Source of the DNA: Glomus cerebriforme
Lineage: Eukaryota > Glomeromycota > Glomeromycetes > Glomerales > Glomeraceae
Length of the DNA: 41,573 nt
Reading direction: 5' to 3'
NCBI GenBank assembly: GCA_003550305.1
Contig: QKYT01000109.1
Location: forward strand, 25,840 to 67,412
Position numbers and translations under genes: made by a program. Positions 1 to 10,648 of the stretch are shown in pieces; the stretch's first letter is position 1; each line of letters opens with the position of its first letter. The notes beneath the pieces were generated by a model that had not been told where the DNA came from, searched no databases, and was given only the letters and a program-made list of their open reading frames with translations.

Positions 1-942
1 AAAAAAGAAAAAAAAAGAAATCTAATACAAAGAGAATCACCCATCTCCTTGTTTAACTAAAGTAAAAAAAAAAGTTTAAAAAAAAATAAAATAGAATAAA
101 GTATAAAAAGAAAAAGAAAAGACCAAAAAAAAATATAGCCAAAAATGCAATTTAATAAAGAAAAAAGAATATCTCTTATCTAATAATTCCCTGACATGTT
201 CCTCTTTGTTACCCTACTGTTAACTGTATTGCTCTTTTTTTTTAATACTGAATCATGTAGTACTCAATTGGTTTTCCTTCCTCTTACTTTTCCAATCCTT
301 TCTCCCTCTATTTTTTTCTTATACTTCATTATTTTCCTTTCTTTTGCCACTCACTTTTCTTTTATTCTTCATTTTTTTCTTTCTTTTCTCGTATCCATAA
401 TAGCAACATATAAAAAAGCTTTCAGTTCTTTGGGTGAAAATGTATAAATATGTTATAAGATTATGTTTTAATGAATTTCATTAATTATTTTTTTAAGAAA
501 AAAAAGATACTAAAAAGATCTCTTTTTATATCTTTTGAGCATAGTGCAAAATATGAATCATGATTTCTTGATCTTTGATCATCAAATTTGATATTTTGAC
601 AAGTTATGATAAAAGATCAGAATGTTTTTTTATATCATTTGCATATTTTGTCTATTTTGTCATAACAAGCAATTGATCTTAGTAGTTTGATCGACATATC
701 AGATAGATAATATGTAAATCTCCGGTATAAATGAAAATATTTTTAAAATTTTCTAACATTAAAAAATTATAATCATCATATTACCTAGCTCATCTGTCAA
801 ATATTCTAACTTTATAACATTATGGAACAATTTTATCTCAGTGACGATGTATTTAAACAAATAAAGATTTTGATCAACTAAACAACAAAAATTGTTAATT
901 GATAAACTAATATTAAATAAAGAATTAAAAAAACGTATATGA
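1..942. other. AT-rich intergenic DNA
   Basis: This stretch holds A- and T-rich simple sequence and no coding region I can support. A hydrophobic open frame at 196-447 is mostly Phe, Leu and Ser encoded by pyrimidine-rich DNA, as expected from low-complexity sequence. Confidence 0.5.
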
Positions 943-1290
943 ATGTATGGTTTATGTGAAAAATGTAATCAACCTCATACTGGATTAGATTCTTGGTGTC
1001 AGTCATGTAACGCTAAAAGTTTCCAACAAGATTTCAAAAATTCAAGCGAAAATTCTGATGTTGATAAATTAATCCAAGAATCTCGGCTTAATGCAAAGAG
1101 TAATAATGAAAATTAGAATGGATTAAATTTGATAAATTTAAAAATATTAAATATAAAATTACAAAGGGAGGTTTTGGAACAATATATAAAGCAAATTGTA
1201 AGAAAGGAATTATAGATCTTTGGAATTATCAATGGTATTGATTTAGTAATAAGGATGTTGCTTTAATATTGTTGTATATGTTCACATAAT
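943..1290 (+). pseudogene. Protein kinase fragment (Glomeromycotina-type), frameshifted
   Basis: This is a broken N-terminal piece of a protein kinase. The first frame opens at ATG 943 (MYGLCEKCNQPHTG) with a zinc-ribbon-like CxxC...CxxC segment (CEKC, CQSC), and stops at TAG 1114-1116. The adjoining frame continues from 1116 as LEWIKFDKF, then ITKGGFGTIYKA, a kinase glycine-rich loop (GxGxxx-like with YKA). A TGA at 1239-1241 interrupts it before KDVAL, where the beta-3 strand and its catalytic lysine should follow; that lysine is not seen. No catalytic loop or DFG motif follows. From family knowledge, this head (Cys pairs, acidic linker, EWI, GGFGTIYKA) is common in the expanded kinase families of Rhizophagus. 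At least one frameshift, one stop and loss of the C-lobe make it a dead relic. Confidence 0.8.
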
Positions 1291-2087
1291 ATAAATAAAT
1301 TCTTTTATCCAATTCGAAAAAAAAATATTAGAGACGCTAAATTTAATTTAAATTACATTTGATACAAGAAACCTTCATTCTTTCTACCTTTATATATAAA
1401 AGTACTGCGTTTACAATATTTTATTTTAGTATACCAATTCAATTAATAGGATTATGTAAATAATATAAATTATATGACCAACAAAAAACAATAAAATCAA
1501 TAGATTAAACTTATTTATTTCTTTGTAATAATATATTTATTAATGATAATGATAATAAAGCTAATGATTAATTAAGAAAATGTACTATAATAAAGTTAAT
1601 TGCATCAGTAAAAGCGAGCATATGATCAAAAAACAAAATGTATGAATCTTTTTAGTGGTAAATAGGTAATTATTTTTTATTAATGATTCTTATGTGAAGA
1701 AGAAATTTAAGATCAATTAATTAGAGTTAATTTTTATGGATAATAATTTTATTAATATGATCAGAACGTTAAGAAAAAAAAATGTTGACTCAAAAGATTG
1801 TAGTCTTTTTCTTACTAATGAATTTTTAATTTCTATGATAAAAACATACCCTTCTACTTCAAATAATTTTCCATACTTTTGTCAACCATTAATAAATTAA
1901 TTCATTTCAAGTTTCAACTATTAAAAACAAAGATAAAACTAATTAAAATATATCAAAAATACTGTATAATTGAATATTTATAAAAAAAATATATTACGAA
2001 TACCTTTGTTTGATTACTAATCTCCCATTCATCCCTATGAAAAGATAAAAGAATTATTAATATATAAGTTTTAATATTTATAAATAT
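1291..2087. other. AT-rich DNA with a small orphan frame
   Basis: The block is mostly AT-rich sequence. A frame of 54 codons at 1736-1900 (plus; begins MDNNFINMIRTLRKKN) has fairly balanced composition and could be an exon or remnant, but no splice partners or family resemblance are apparent. Confidence 0.4.
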
Positions 2088-2345
2088 TTATAAACAAAAT
2101 TGCCTTATTTTTTTTCCAAGATATCTTTCAATATGAGTTCTGATAACATAGCTTGAACCGTTTATCGTATAATCATCTATAAATTTAGATGGACTTATAT
2201 AGTTTCCATATTCATTAAAAAAAGTAACATGATCTGGAAGAAGTAAACGAATCCGATGACAATGATACGGAGAGATAATATTTGAAGGACATTCTGAAAT
2301 TATCAATTCACTGACAACTTTAACGTAAATATCTTTAATATTCAT
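2088..2345 (-). CDS. Hypothetical 85-residue protein
   Basis: I do not recognise this gene. The frame opens at an ATG on the minus strand (MNIKDIYVKVVSELIISECP) and encodes 85 residues with a mixed soluble composition: three Cys, several Tyr and His, and a basic C-terminus (RYLGKKIRQFCL). There is no signal peptide, membrane segment or motif. The composition is more complex than chance frames in this AT-rich DNA, so it may be a real small protein or a surviving exon. It lies between a kinase relic and other broken coding pieces, which makes a remnant equally plausible. Confidence 0.35.
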   Translation of the reverse strand: MNIKDIYVKVVSELIISECPSNIISPYHCHRIRLLLPDHVTFFNEYGNYISPSKFIDDYTINGSSYVIRTHIERYLGKKIRQFCL

Positions 2346-2845
2346 TTTGAGAAAGTATTTTTTTGTTTTTAGGAAATGATCTATGAGAAATTAGATCCTT
2401 TTATATTTATGACTAGAATAATTTATTGGCGCAGCACTGACAGATATAATATATCATCATTTGATTATGTAACAAATAAAGGATGAATAATATGATCCTA
2501 CAGTTTATTAAATTTTAAATCATTATTATATAAAGTTGGGTTATCGCTTAACTATAGCTTTAGGAATTATTTTAAATAATTTTATTTCGTATATGAGTAT
2601 TTAAGTATCTTTCATAAATGAAAAAATTAAATTATCTGATCTGTTTAGATAAATTTATTTTACCATCACATGTACTTTCAATTGCAGCGTGTTAAACCTA
2701 CAAGTAATTCTGCTAATTATTAGAACAAATCGTGAAATCTAATAGTCTTATCAATTGTCCAAAAGTCAAAATGATGATTAAATAATTTTCTATAATGTTT
2801 TTTAAAAATTAAATAAATATTAATATATATTTAATAAAATAATTA

Positions 2846-2990
2846 TTAGTTATTTGTACTTCCACTTATCATTGTTTCTTCAGCAACATTAAGTATAATT
2901 TTTGAACTTAATTCTTGATTTAAAATTTCATTTAATTTTGCTAAATAATCAATTTTTCTTCTTATCAAGATAATGGATGATTTTAAATAG
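2846..2990 (-). pseudogene. C-terminal exon remnant, unknown protein
   Basis: On the minus strand an open frame runs into a TAA at 2848-2846 and encodes a lysine- and leucine-rich helical stretch (IRRKIDYLAKLNEILNQEL) followed by KIILNVAEETMISGSTNN. The composition is protein-like, but there is no start codon. A TTTATAG acceptor-like site lies a few tens of bases upstream, though the frame just after it is closed. It looks like the last exon of a lost gene. No family is recognised. Confidence 0.35.
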
Positions 2991-3040
2991 TACGTTCAAT
3001 TTCTATAAAATAATAATTTTAAAATTATTTATCAAATAAA

Positions 3041-3373
3041 TTGTTTCTCCTTAAATATGAATGGTTAATTGATCAAGAAAAGGAATACTTCAGTGACGCA
3101 TATGGTATCACCAATATTAATCCATTGCTTGTAGATAATTATGGAATGACTGTAGATAGCCGTGGTATCCTGTTTGAATGGTGTGAATTGACACAAGACA
3201 TGTATATCTTAGGAATTAATAAAATGGAAGGACTTGCGAACATTCTCTACCATCCAGCAGAAAAGAGGTGTATCATTATAAAAGACACTAGTGAGGTGAT
3301 ACCTGATGTGTAACTTGAATGTCAAGCAAAAGAGTTGGCGAAAGCTAAGCTGGCTAAGCTAGCAAAAGCGTGA
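3041..3373 (+). pseudogene. Partial gene with an in-frame premature stop
   Basis: The frame encodes a well-composed soluble protein piece (YEWLIDQEKEYFSDAYGITN ... GILFEWCELTQDMYILG). It has no in-frame ATG at its beginning, so a 5' exon is missing or lost. It ends at TAA 3311-3313, but the same frame continues for 19 codons as LECQAKELAKAKLAKLAKA to TGA 3371-3373, a charged Ala/Lys helix typical of a genuine C-terminus. A single base change in a Tyr or Gln codon would explain the internal stop. No family is recognised. It sits among other relics in the first 3.4 kb. Confidence 0.5.
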
Positions 3374-3607
3374 TATGAGAAAGATCAGTTGATAACTGCG
3401 TCTTTATAAAATATTATAGGATTTTTTTTTGCAGAACATTGTAATACTTTGTATATGTGAGAAGGTTCTTTGCACTTTGATTTTAAATATGTAATATAAA
3501 AATTATTATTATGGTCAATAAAGAATAAACACATTATCATGCATGCGTAAAAAATAAAGCTCAATATGGACAAGACTTTATTATATTTTTGTAAATTAAG
3601 TAATACA

Positions 3608-3695
3608 TGAGAAAGTGCAAGCCGGCTAAGTAAAAATAAATGTAAAAATGATAGAGAAGCAGGGTTTCAAGGGAGGAATGAAGTATATAGTCCGT
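3608..3695. repeat. Dispersed repeat, copy 1
   Basis: This segment (beginning near GCCGGCTAAGTAAAAAT and including GCAGGGTTTCAAGG) has a diverged direct copy at 7543-7637 with the same order of motifs. It shows no coding potential. Confidence 0.6.
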
Positions 3696-4858
3696 TAGTA
3701 TATATAAAAAGATATGTCTCCTCACATGTCTCTCGCTCAGAAAAGAGAAAAAAAAACATAGCTCACGAAAACTTTTTCTAGCTACGATATATTATATATC
3801 CCGAAATCTATGATTGAGGGATGAAAATTGCCAAGAAAAATTTTTTATTAATACAATGGTGTATGTATTAGGACACCGAATTATGCATACAGAGGTCAGG
3901 TCCAACCAAAAAAATTTTACTATTAGCTGTACGCATTTTTTCAGGGCCGGAATTACGGTAATGTCAGTCAGTTATTAAAATAAGTAATAAATTTCTGGCT
4001 GACATTATCAGAATTTGTCCAAAAAAGGAAAGATTTACATGATTTCATTATACGCAAACTCTGACCCTCCCTTTTATATATATTTCGGGGACCTTATGTA
4101 TTATAGAAATATGTATTGTATAATTATTTATAAAATTATACATATAAAATAAAGTTACCACTGTATCTTTTTTTCTTTTTGAAGTTTAGAATCTCCTTTA
4201 AATCTCTCATCTCTTTTACTTCATTTAATGGAAAAACTGGCTGTTGTAAAACTGATGAGTTTTAATTGAATAAATGTAGCATCATATCTATTATAATTCG
4301 AGAAAGTTGAACTTTTATTATTACACAGGCAGCCATCATGATCCTTAGCTATTAGTAGTACAGGCAAAAAAAAGCTGATTTATCTTAACATTATTTTTTT
4401 TTCTGTTATGCCTCATTACAATCTAATATTATATTCTAAAAAAAATTATTGTCACTTGACACTTGAACTTTTCTGAAAATTAGATGATAAAAAAAAGAAA
4501 TTCCCTAAATATATTATAGCCCAAAGCTTACCTAGTATAATTATTAAAATAGATCTGTCCTAAAAAATAAATTATTAAATAAAAAAAAAATAATGAACGA
4601 GTTTAATATTTATATTAAAATAGATTATTCCCTAAAAAAAGAAAGAAAAACAAAGAAAATCCAAAAAAAGGAAATCCTCCTATTAAAAAATAAAATAAAA
4701 AGAAAATATTATTATTTAGGTAAATAAGTAATTCTTCACCCTGAACTTTAATTTTGATAATTAAAAAAAACAGTTGTAAAGAAGAGATGCAAATTTTTGA
4801 CCACCTTTTGTTCTTTTGTTTAATTAAATAAAGATGAAATCATTTCAGATTTTTTAAG
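3696..4858. other. AT-rich intergenic DNA with one hairpin
   Basis: No gene is seen here. An imperfect hairpin at 3959-4007 pairs TAATGTCAGTCAGTTATTA with TAATAAATTTCTGGCTGACATTA and lies beside a GGCCGGAATTACGG tract, a motif that recurs in other fold-back elements of this window. Confidence 0.45.
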
Positions 4859-4963
4859 TTAATTCTGGTCAAAATTTAATGCTGGCCAAAATTTAACGAA
4901 TTTTTCTTTAACGCAAATTTTTTAACGTTAATTCTAGCCGGCATTAAATTTGACCAGAATTAA
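4859..4963. repeat. Short fold-back element (105 bp)
   Basis: The left arm starts TTAATTCTGGTC at 4859, and the right arm ends GACCAGAATTAA at 4963. The arms pair over about 27 bases, with internal GCTGGCC opposite the right-arm GCCGGC. The loop is AT-rich. No convincing target duplication is visible, so its ends are uncertain. Confidence 0.6.
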
Positions 4964-5013
4964 GTTTTAACAGGTGAGTTGATTAACCAGTTATTAATCA
5001 GTTCAGTAAGCTA

Positions 5014-5510
5014 CTAGCGTAACCCGTTGCTTTGCACCAGGATCAATGAGCTTAAACTAATATAGTAAATTTGTGTTCCAATCCGCGGATATCCGATCCG
5101 TCATCCGGAAAATCTGCCGAATTACGGATATTCGTCGTATATCCGAAGGATAATCGGATACAGATAAAAACAAATTTATATAATAATGTTGATGGCCACA
5201 ATTGTCCATTATCTAATTATCCGAGAAATTCTATCCGATATTATCCGTTATCCGAAATATCCAGATTTTTGGACGGATATCCGTAATCCGGCAGATAGCG
5301 GTTTAACGGATTGGAACACTATAGTAAATCGTGTACAAACAAAAAAAAAACATTTTGATTTATATTCAGGAAAATTAGATCCCACATATTGGTATCAACA
5401 AGTGGCTTAAAATTTTCTTGTTTATAATTAGAACTTTATAGCTAATATTGATATCAGTGCCGAGTAAAAAAAAAAAAAAAAAAATGGCTATATTAAAATG
5501 ATATAAATTA
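5014..5510 (-). mobile_element. Helitron-like repeat family copy, interrupted by a MITE
   Basis: Read on the minus strand, the unit ends with a GC-rich hairpin followed by CTAG (plus 5014-5017), the arrangement expected at a Helitron 3' end. The same sequence order occurs at 8035-8570 and 16290-16800, so this is a dispersed family. This copy is split by the MITE at 5071-5321. No Rep/helicase coding is present, so it is at best a non-autonomous fragment. The Helitron assignment is inference from the 3' end only. Confidence 0.5.
5071..5321. mobile_element. hAT-type MITE, 251 bp
   Basis: The terminal inverted repeats are TTGTGTTCCAATCCG on the left and its complement CGGATTGGAACACTA on the right, matching at 14 of 15 positions. 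The element is flanked by a perfect 8-bp duplication TAGTAAAT (5063-5070 and 5322-5329). An 8-bp target duplication and TAGTGTT-like ends are characteristic of the hAT superfamily. The interior is a long imperfect palindrome rich in ATCCG/CGGAT words. There is no transposase. It sits inside a Helitron-like repeat. Confidence 0.88.
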
Positions 5511-5855
5511 TGTTTACAATTTATGTTATTAAACACTTTGAAACTATATATTATATGTGATTGGATATGTTTATATTTTTCACTATTTATATATTTATAT
5601 TTCTACATTTCTGCAAATTGGCAGATATGCTCATTTTTTGATTTTCGTTTGATCTTGTATGACGTGCTACAATCCTTTTAACACCTTTTGGGTAGAGAAA
5701 GGATTCAAGGATTTTTCTCATGCGCAAATACTTTTTTGTCAATCAAACAATAAATTATTAAATTTCATAAAAATTTATAACAAGTTTATATAAATAAACA
5801 AATAAAATTTATTTAAATGATTTAAAATAAAATAATATTTAAAAATAAATTCTTT
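5511..5855. other. AT-rich intergenic DNA
   Basis: Nothing is recognised in this stretch beyond simple AT-rich sequence. Confidence 0.4.
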
Positions 5856-6083
5856 TTGCTAAGTGATAATCGCCTCATAGATAGATTTTTAACTACCAAG
5901 CAAATTGAAAATAAGATAATTTTCATTCAGAGAAAAACTATACATGACTGCAAAGTAAATTTAGAAATGATGGAGATGAAGAAAGTTATCAAAACTTTGG
6001 ATTATTCTAGTTCAGTTGAGCAAATAAAGAAAAATAAAAAACCAATATATAATAGCAAATTCTCCAAGAATCTATGGTCATGA
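5856..6083 (+). other. Orphan open frame, possible exon remnant
   Basis: An open frame of about 75 codons without an ATG at its beginning encodes a Lys- and Ile-rich stretch (NRLIDRFLTTKQIENK ... CKVNLEMMEMKKVIKTL). The composition is compatible with a real exon, and a TTGCTAAG acceptor-like site precedes it. It ends head-on with the minus-strand gene at 6078. No family is recognised. Confidence 0.22.
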
Positions 6084-7225
6084 AATTTGAGATTCAAAAA
6101 GATGTGAAGATACTGCAATCTTATCACCATCCATATTCCTAGGATTAGCCCTGATATTTACATAATAATGTATGCGTTTCACAACCCACCGTGGTACTTT
6201 ACTTAAACCAAGTTTATTTTTGCAATTATCGCACAAATAAAATACTTTGCATGGATTTACGCAAATACTTTTACACGGATTGTGATTCACGCAAATGCCA
6301 CATAGTATTTTACACGGATTTTTACTACTAATACATAGTATTTTACAACCAACACACGAATCCAGATGATCACAATTTAGAAGGATTTTGCTATATTTTA
6401 ATTGTATTATAAACCAGTGTAAATGATCCATTATCCCATTCGAGTTTCCATTTTTAGCTTTACGAACAATTTCAACAAAGTTAGCCGATTGAGTCAAAAA
6501 GACTAGCATGCATATGAAGACGATCTTTATGATTAGTGGATCGCTGGTCATAGCCAAACCGATGAGAGAAAGAAACAAAAATGATGTTGAGATGTAATAT
6601 GCATAATAGTAATTTGAAATCATTAAGTAAAAAATGAAAATTGCAATGGTCATTAAGAATATTAAAATTCGAATAAATATTGCCTGAAAGGAGAGTTGAA
6701 AATGTAAAAAATCGAGATATAAACAATAGCCCATTATTACCAAAACATGGAAAAATACTTGATATACAGTACTAGGGAATAAAAAAAATCAAACCACATG
6801 ATAAGAAACCATTTTATTCGTGATAAATCACCGAATGAATGTATATTAAGTAAAGAAACCTCTGGTATACGTGAATTGCTGATGGAACTGTGAATAACAC
6901 GTGAAATAATTTTTAAAACTGTGCAAATAATCATGTAAATGGTAAACCAACTAATCACTTTTGGTGTACCTTCCATATAGAATTCATTGTAAATGGATAA
7001 CACCAATGGTAAAAGGTGAGTAGAAAAGAAAGTGTGGAACAAATTAACCCAGTATCCATAATGAATATGGATATTTTCTTTATCGGTAAATGCAATCAAT
7101 GAAATAATAATCGGCAAGATCGTAAAGAATAAATTATCAATAAAAGCATCATCATTATCTTTTTCCTTGTAGTTTTGACCAAATACAATGCTGGGAAAGA
7201 ATATTAAGAGATAGAAAATATCCAT
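6078..7225 (-). CDS. Multi-pass membrane protein with Cys-rich tail (2 exons)
   Basis: My model joins exon 1 (7225-6773) to exon 2 (6683-6078) by an 89-bp intron, donor GTACTG and acceptor CTCTCCTTTCAG, in phase 0. It gives 352 residues. Residues 1-16 look like a signal peptide (MDIFYLLIFFPSIVFG). Hydrophobic segments follow near 31-46, 58-80, 90-112, 137-172, 182-198 and 200-215. Residues 254-304 hold 12 cysteines, including three NPCK repeats spaced to a following Cys, which suggests metal binding or disulfides. The layout of the first four membrane segments (LLPLVLSIYN; later IKWF) recalls the duplicated gene at 17-20 kb (LIPLVVSFVY; LKWI), so a distant common origin is possible. No known family is recognised. 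The alternative donor GTAATA at 6740 gives an early stop after splicing, which is why I chose GTACTG. Confidence 0.68.
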
Positions 7226-8034
7226 TTTTAAATTTAGATTAAAGGTGTTAGAATTGAATTAAACTCCTTTTATATTTGGATCATAGTGATTTGTATGTTT
7301 TACAATTGCTCCATTAAAAATCGCCTGATAAATTGTATGATTCTGAAACAAATATTTATTCTTACTGTATGATCTCAATGAATTAATCAGGCGATTTATC
7401 TAAACTACAAATAAAAAATCTGCTAACTTTTGAATTTTAATTATTCTGATGCACATCAATGCACCGAAGAATCTGGATAAAGAAATACTAGCATAACGAA
7501 TTATAAATATAAAATATTTGATATTATTATGTAATATGAATACGTGGAAAAGGCCGGCTGACTAAGTAAAAATGAATGTAATAAAAGGTATCAGAGTAGC
7601 AGGTTTCAAGGAAGGAATAAAGTATAAAATTCGGTCATGGCCGGCAAGCCCTAACCCGTAGCGTGCGAGAGTATATAGAAAATTAGTACAGTATGATTTT
7701 GTAAATCAGTATGTAATTTGCAGTTTTACTTTAACATGTTATATAATATACTATAATATATATATGTATAGAGTATGATTTTAAATTTATGCAAGAAAAT
7801 TAAAATTAAAAGTTGGGTATAAATTTAAAAATAAAATACAAATGATTTTCTTTGATTGATAATTACTTATTAATAGAATAATCAATTACTTTAATTTATA
7901 AATTATTTAATTGCTAAATCAATTTATCGTACTCCTGCTTTACTTATTTATAATTCCAATTTTTTTTTTTTTGCATTGAAATATGGAAATTCATCTACTT
8001 CATAATATATTTAGTATGTATATATATATATATA
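7226..8034. other. Intergenic DNA with a hairpin and repeat copy 2
   Basis: A hairpin pairs AAATCGCCTGAT (7317-7328) with ATCAGGCGATTT (7385-7396), just upstream of the minus-strand membrane gene. Positions 7543-7637 repeat the 3608-3695 sequence. A TA run lies at about 8020-8034. No gene is seen. Confidence 0.5.
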
Positions 8035-8570
8035 CTAGTCGTAACCGCACCGGAATCAATGAATTTAAACTATTGTATACATAAAAAATGTTCCAGAAAA
8101 TAAGCTGTGATATAAACAAAAAAAAATTCTATATCCCACATGGTAAAAAAAAAATTATATTAAAATGATATAAATTATGTCTACAATTTATGTTGTTAAA
8201 TACTTCGAGAGTTCACTATAAATAATTTTTTTGGTCTGACAGTCCTGATGATTCTTGCACTTTAATATTCTTATATGAAGTAATGTAATCAAATATAGAA
8301 TATTATTCAAAATAATGAAAAATTGCTATTTTAAAATTAATAGATTAATTTAATAATCACGCCACCAGTCCGCCGCAGCGCCATTTCATTTCGCCGAACC
8401 TTTTATTATTCATACGTTCTTTGTTTATCACTTTTCAAAAAAAGAATATTCCAAGATTTTAATTAAAGGTTATTTATTGTAAAAAAAAAAGCGCAGACGC
8501 ACCACACATTACACAATTCATAATTATTTTATACAGCGGGCAATCTAAATGTTACTCGAATTTTTTTAGT
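8035..8570 (-). mobile_element. Helitron-like repeat family copy
   Basis: A diverged copy of the family at 5014 and 16290. It has the CTAG end (8035-8038), then GTAACCGCACCGG, then the shared AATGATATAAATTATG and CAGTCCGCCGCAG blocks in the same order. No coding is seen. Confidence 0.5.
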
Positions 8571-8654
8571 CATACATACATATACAAACAAAAGGGTGAA
8601 TCATACTAAACTTAAATTTGATACACCGGAAAATTCCGTAGCAATAGGTCACAT

Positions 8655-8876
8655 TAGAGGCCTGCATTAGCCCTAATTTCATAACCCGGCCCGGCCCGGA
8701 CTTTAAATAATATATAAAATTCCAGCCCGGCCCGGCCCGGACTTAAAATTATATATGAAATGCCAGCCCGGCCCGGCCCGCATTAATATATTGAAAACCC
8801 GGCCCGGCCCGGACCCGGATTCGGGCCGGGTCCGGGCCGGGTTTTGAGCCCGGACCCGGCCCATTGCAGGCCTCTA
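8655..8876. mobile_element. hAT-type MITE with GGCCCGG iterations, 222 bp
   Basis: Perfect 12-bp terminal inverted repeats (TAGAGGCCTGCA at 8655; TGCAGGCCTCTA ending at 8876) are flanked by a perfect 8-bp duplication GGTCACAT (8647-8654 and 8877-8884). Both traits are classic for hAT. The interior is an island of extreme GC content made of repeated CCCGGCCCGG words in fold-back order, in striking contrast with its AT-rich surroundings. It contains no open frame for a transposase. Confidence 0.92.
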
Positions 8877-9132
8877 GGTCACATACATATCAGATATAGC
8901 GCAAAGGTAAACATTATACTGTACATAATGTGATCTTAAACCTTGTAAATTTTCACCTCGCGTTACAATTTCACAATTTTTTTTACATAAACAAGTAAAA
9001 ATTTACGTCATTGAATTCATTTGTGGGCAGTGAACATTATATATTTAAAAAATTTCATCTCTTTAATTCTTATAGAAATATATTTATTCTATCTATTAGC
9101 TTTAGATATTAGCTAAAATATAATCATCAAAT

Positions 9133-10648
9133 TTATACAATTTGAAATGCTTCACATTCTTCTACATAAAATATACCTTCAATTTTTTTAATCGATCTAT
9201 CATAAAATCTTTTTTTGCTATAACAACTATCATAATCACAATTATTAAAACTTGATTCAAGTAAGATAAGGTCTCCCCTACCAAATGATAGTCCACAATA
9301 AATGGAATTAAATATAGCATAATTTTCATCAATTACACGACTTAAAATATAATTTTCAATTTTATCATTCTTAAAAGAGAATATAAAACTATCCTTAGTA
9401 GTGTCGTAACAATTATCAGATTTCCATACAATCGGATTATATCCTCCAAGAATTTCACTACTGCCTTTTACTTTAGCAAAAGTTACAGTGCGAGGTTGAC
9501 CGTCACAAAATTCATGGAATTTATTAGTTGTAAGTCCATCACGAGATCCACGAAATAATAATTTGAATTCATATGGAGTTGACCAGTCCGTAATTTCTAA
9601 TCTATCGATCCATTTTGAGATTAATTCAACATGTTGATACGTGATAATTTTTGAATCAACAGTTCTTGAATTAATTTCTTTAGTCATATGAGGTTTTAAT
9701 TTGTCAACTGGCTTGATATTAGGATCCGAAAGACTTAAAAAAGTTTTCAATAAATCTGTACATAATTCCTCAGGCAAAATTTTCCTATAAGGAAATACTT
9801 TATCCAAAAATTTTTTTGAAGTTAAATGATAAAATTTAATAAATGGAATAAATTGTTGTAAGGTATTCTTTAAAGCGTCATAATCATCTTTTGAAAAACT
9901 TGTGGGATCAGGAGGAAGTTCTGGATTTTGAGCATGTCCCCATTTAATCACATATTCCCAAACTTGAATTACACTCATTTGAAGATTATCATTTTGAAGA
10001 AGTGGTGTCAAAAGTCTTTCTGGAACTGAAGAAAAATTTAATGTTTTGAATATTTTATCTGGTTCTTTAGATATTAAATCGGTACAATATTTTTGAAGCT
10101 TCAAGAAAGAATCATTTTCAAAACTTGTTTGATATATCATAATAAAATTTTGTTCGATCCAACTTGCCTTTTCCTCAATCAAATAAGATTGTAAATAGTT
10201 GATTAATTCCTGAAGACTAAGTTTACTAGCAGCATTCAAGATTTTAATGATATCTGAAATATCATATCCCTCCAAAGAAAGCATTCCTCCATAAATATAT
10301 CTAAAGAAAAAATGAAAAAACCGCATGTAAAAAAAAATAAAATAAAAAAAATTAATAAATATGAAAATTATAAAAATCATAATTTCATTACCTTAAGATT
10401 ATTGGAAAAATTTCTGGTGAAATTTCTGGTAGTTTAATATGTGCCAAAGTTCCATCATTTTTCTTTTTATTAGTTGACAAGACCCTTTTCAAATAAGGAG
10501 AACGATAATATAAAATGACCATATGTGCACGAAATATTTTTACATAAGGATCATTACCAACTTCAATTGTAATATCATAATATTCTTCATCATTTAAAAT
10601 TTCGAGTAAATTTTGAGACAATTTTGGTAAAAGTTTATTATCAGTCAT
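9133..10648 (-). CDS. BTB-BACK-TLDc domain protein (2 exons)
   Basis: Exon 1 is 10648-10392 and exon 2 is 10300-9133, joined in phase 2 across a 91-bp intron (GTAATG...CTTTAG), giving 474 residues. The join restores the canonical BTB stretch FPIILRYIYGGMLSL. The BTB/POZ domain spans about residues 14-100 (YYDITIEVG, FRAHMVILYYRSPYLK), a BACK-like helical region about 105-240, and a TLDc domain about 290-474 (LLFRGSRDGL, FAKVKGSSEILGGYNP, SFIFSF, SFGRGDL, EECEAFQI). BTB domains dimerise and often bind Cullin-3 for ubiquitin ligation. TLDc domains are linked to oxidative-stress resistance and V-ATPase binding in other eukaryotes. This architecture is greatly expanded in Rhizophagus. Its individual role and substrate are unknown. 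No lesions are seen, and the start is the only ATG before the BTB fold. Confidence 0.92.

Noticed and set aside
196..447. Hydrophobic 83-codon frame resembling a membrane peptide
   Set aside because: It is explained by T- and C-rich low-complexity DNA; there is no motif, splice context or balanced composition.
5071..5410. Overlapping 71- and 74-codon plus-strand frames
   Set aside because: They are palindromic MITE sequence read as protein; the MITE boundaries explain the region.
6481..6726. 81-codon minus frame starting MFISRFFTFSTLL
   Set aside because: It is a shadow of the spliced membrane gene in another frame and begins inside its intron.
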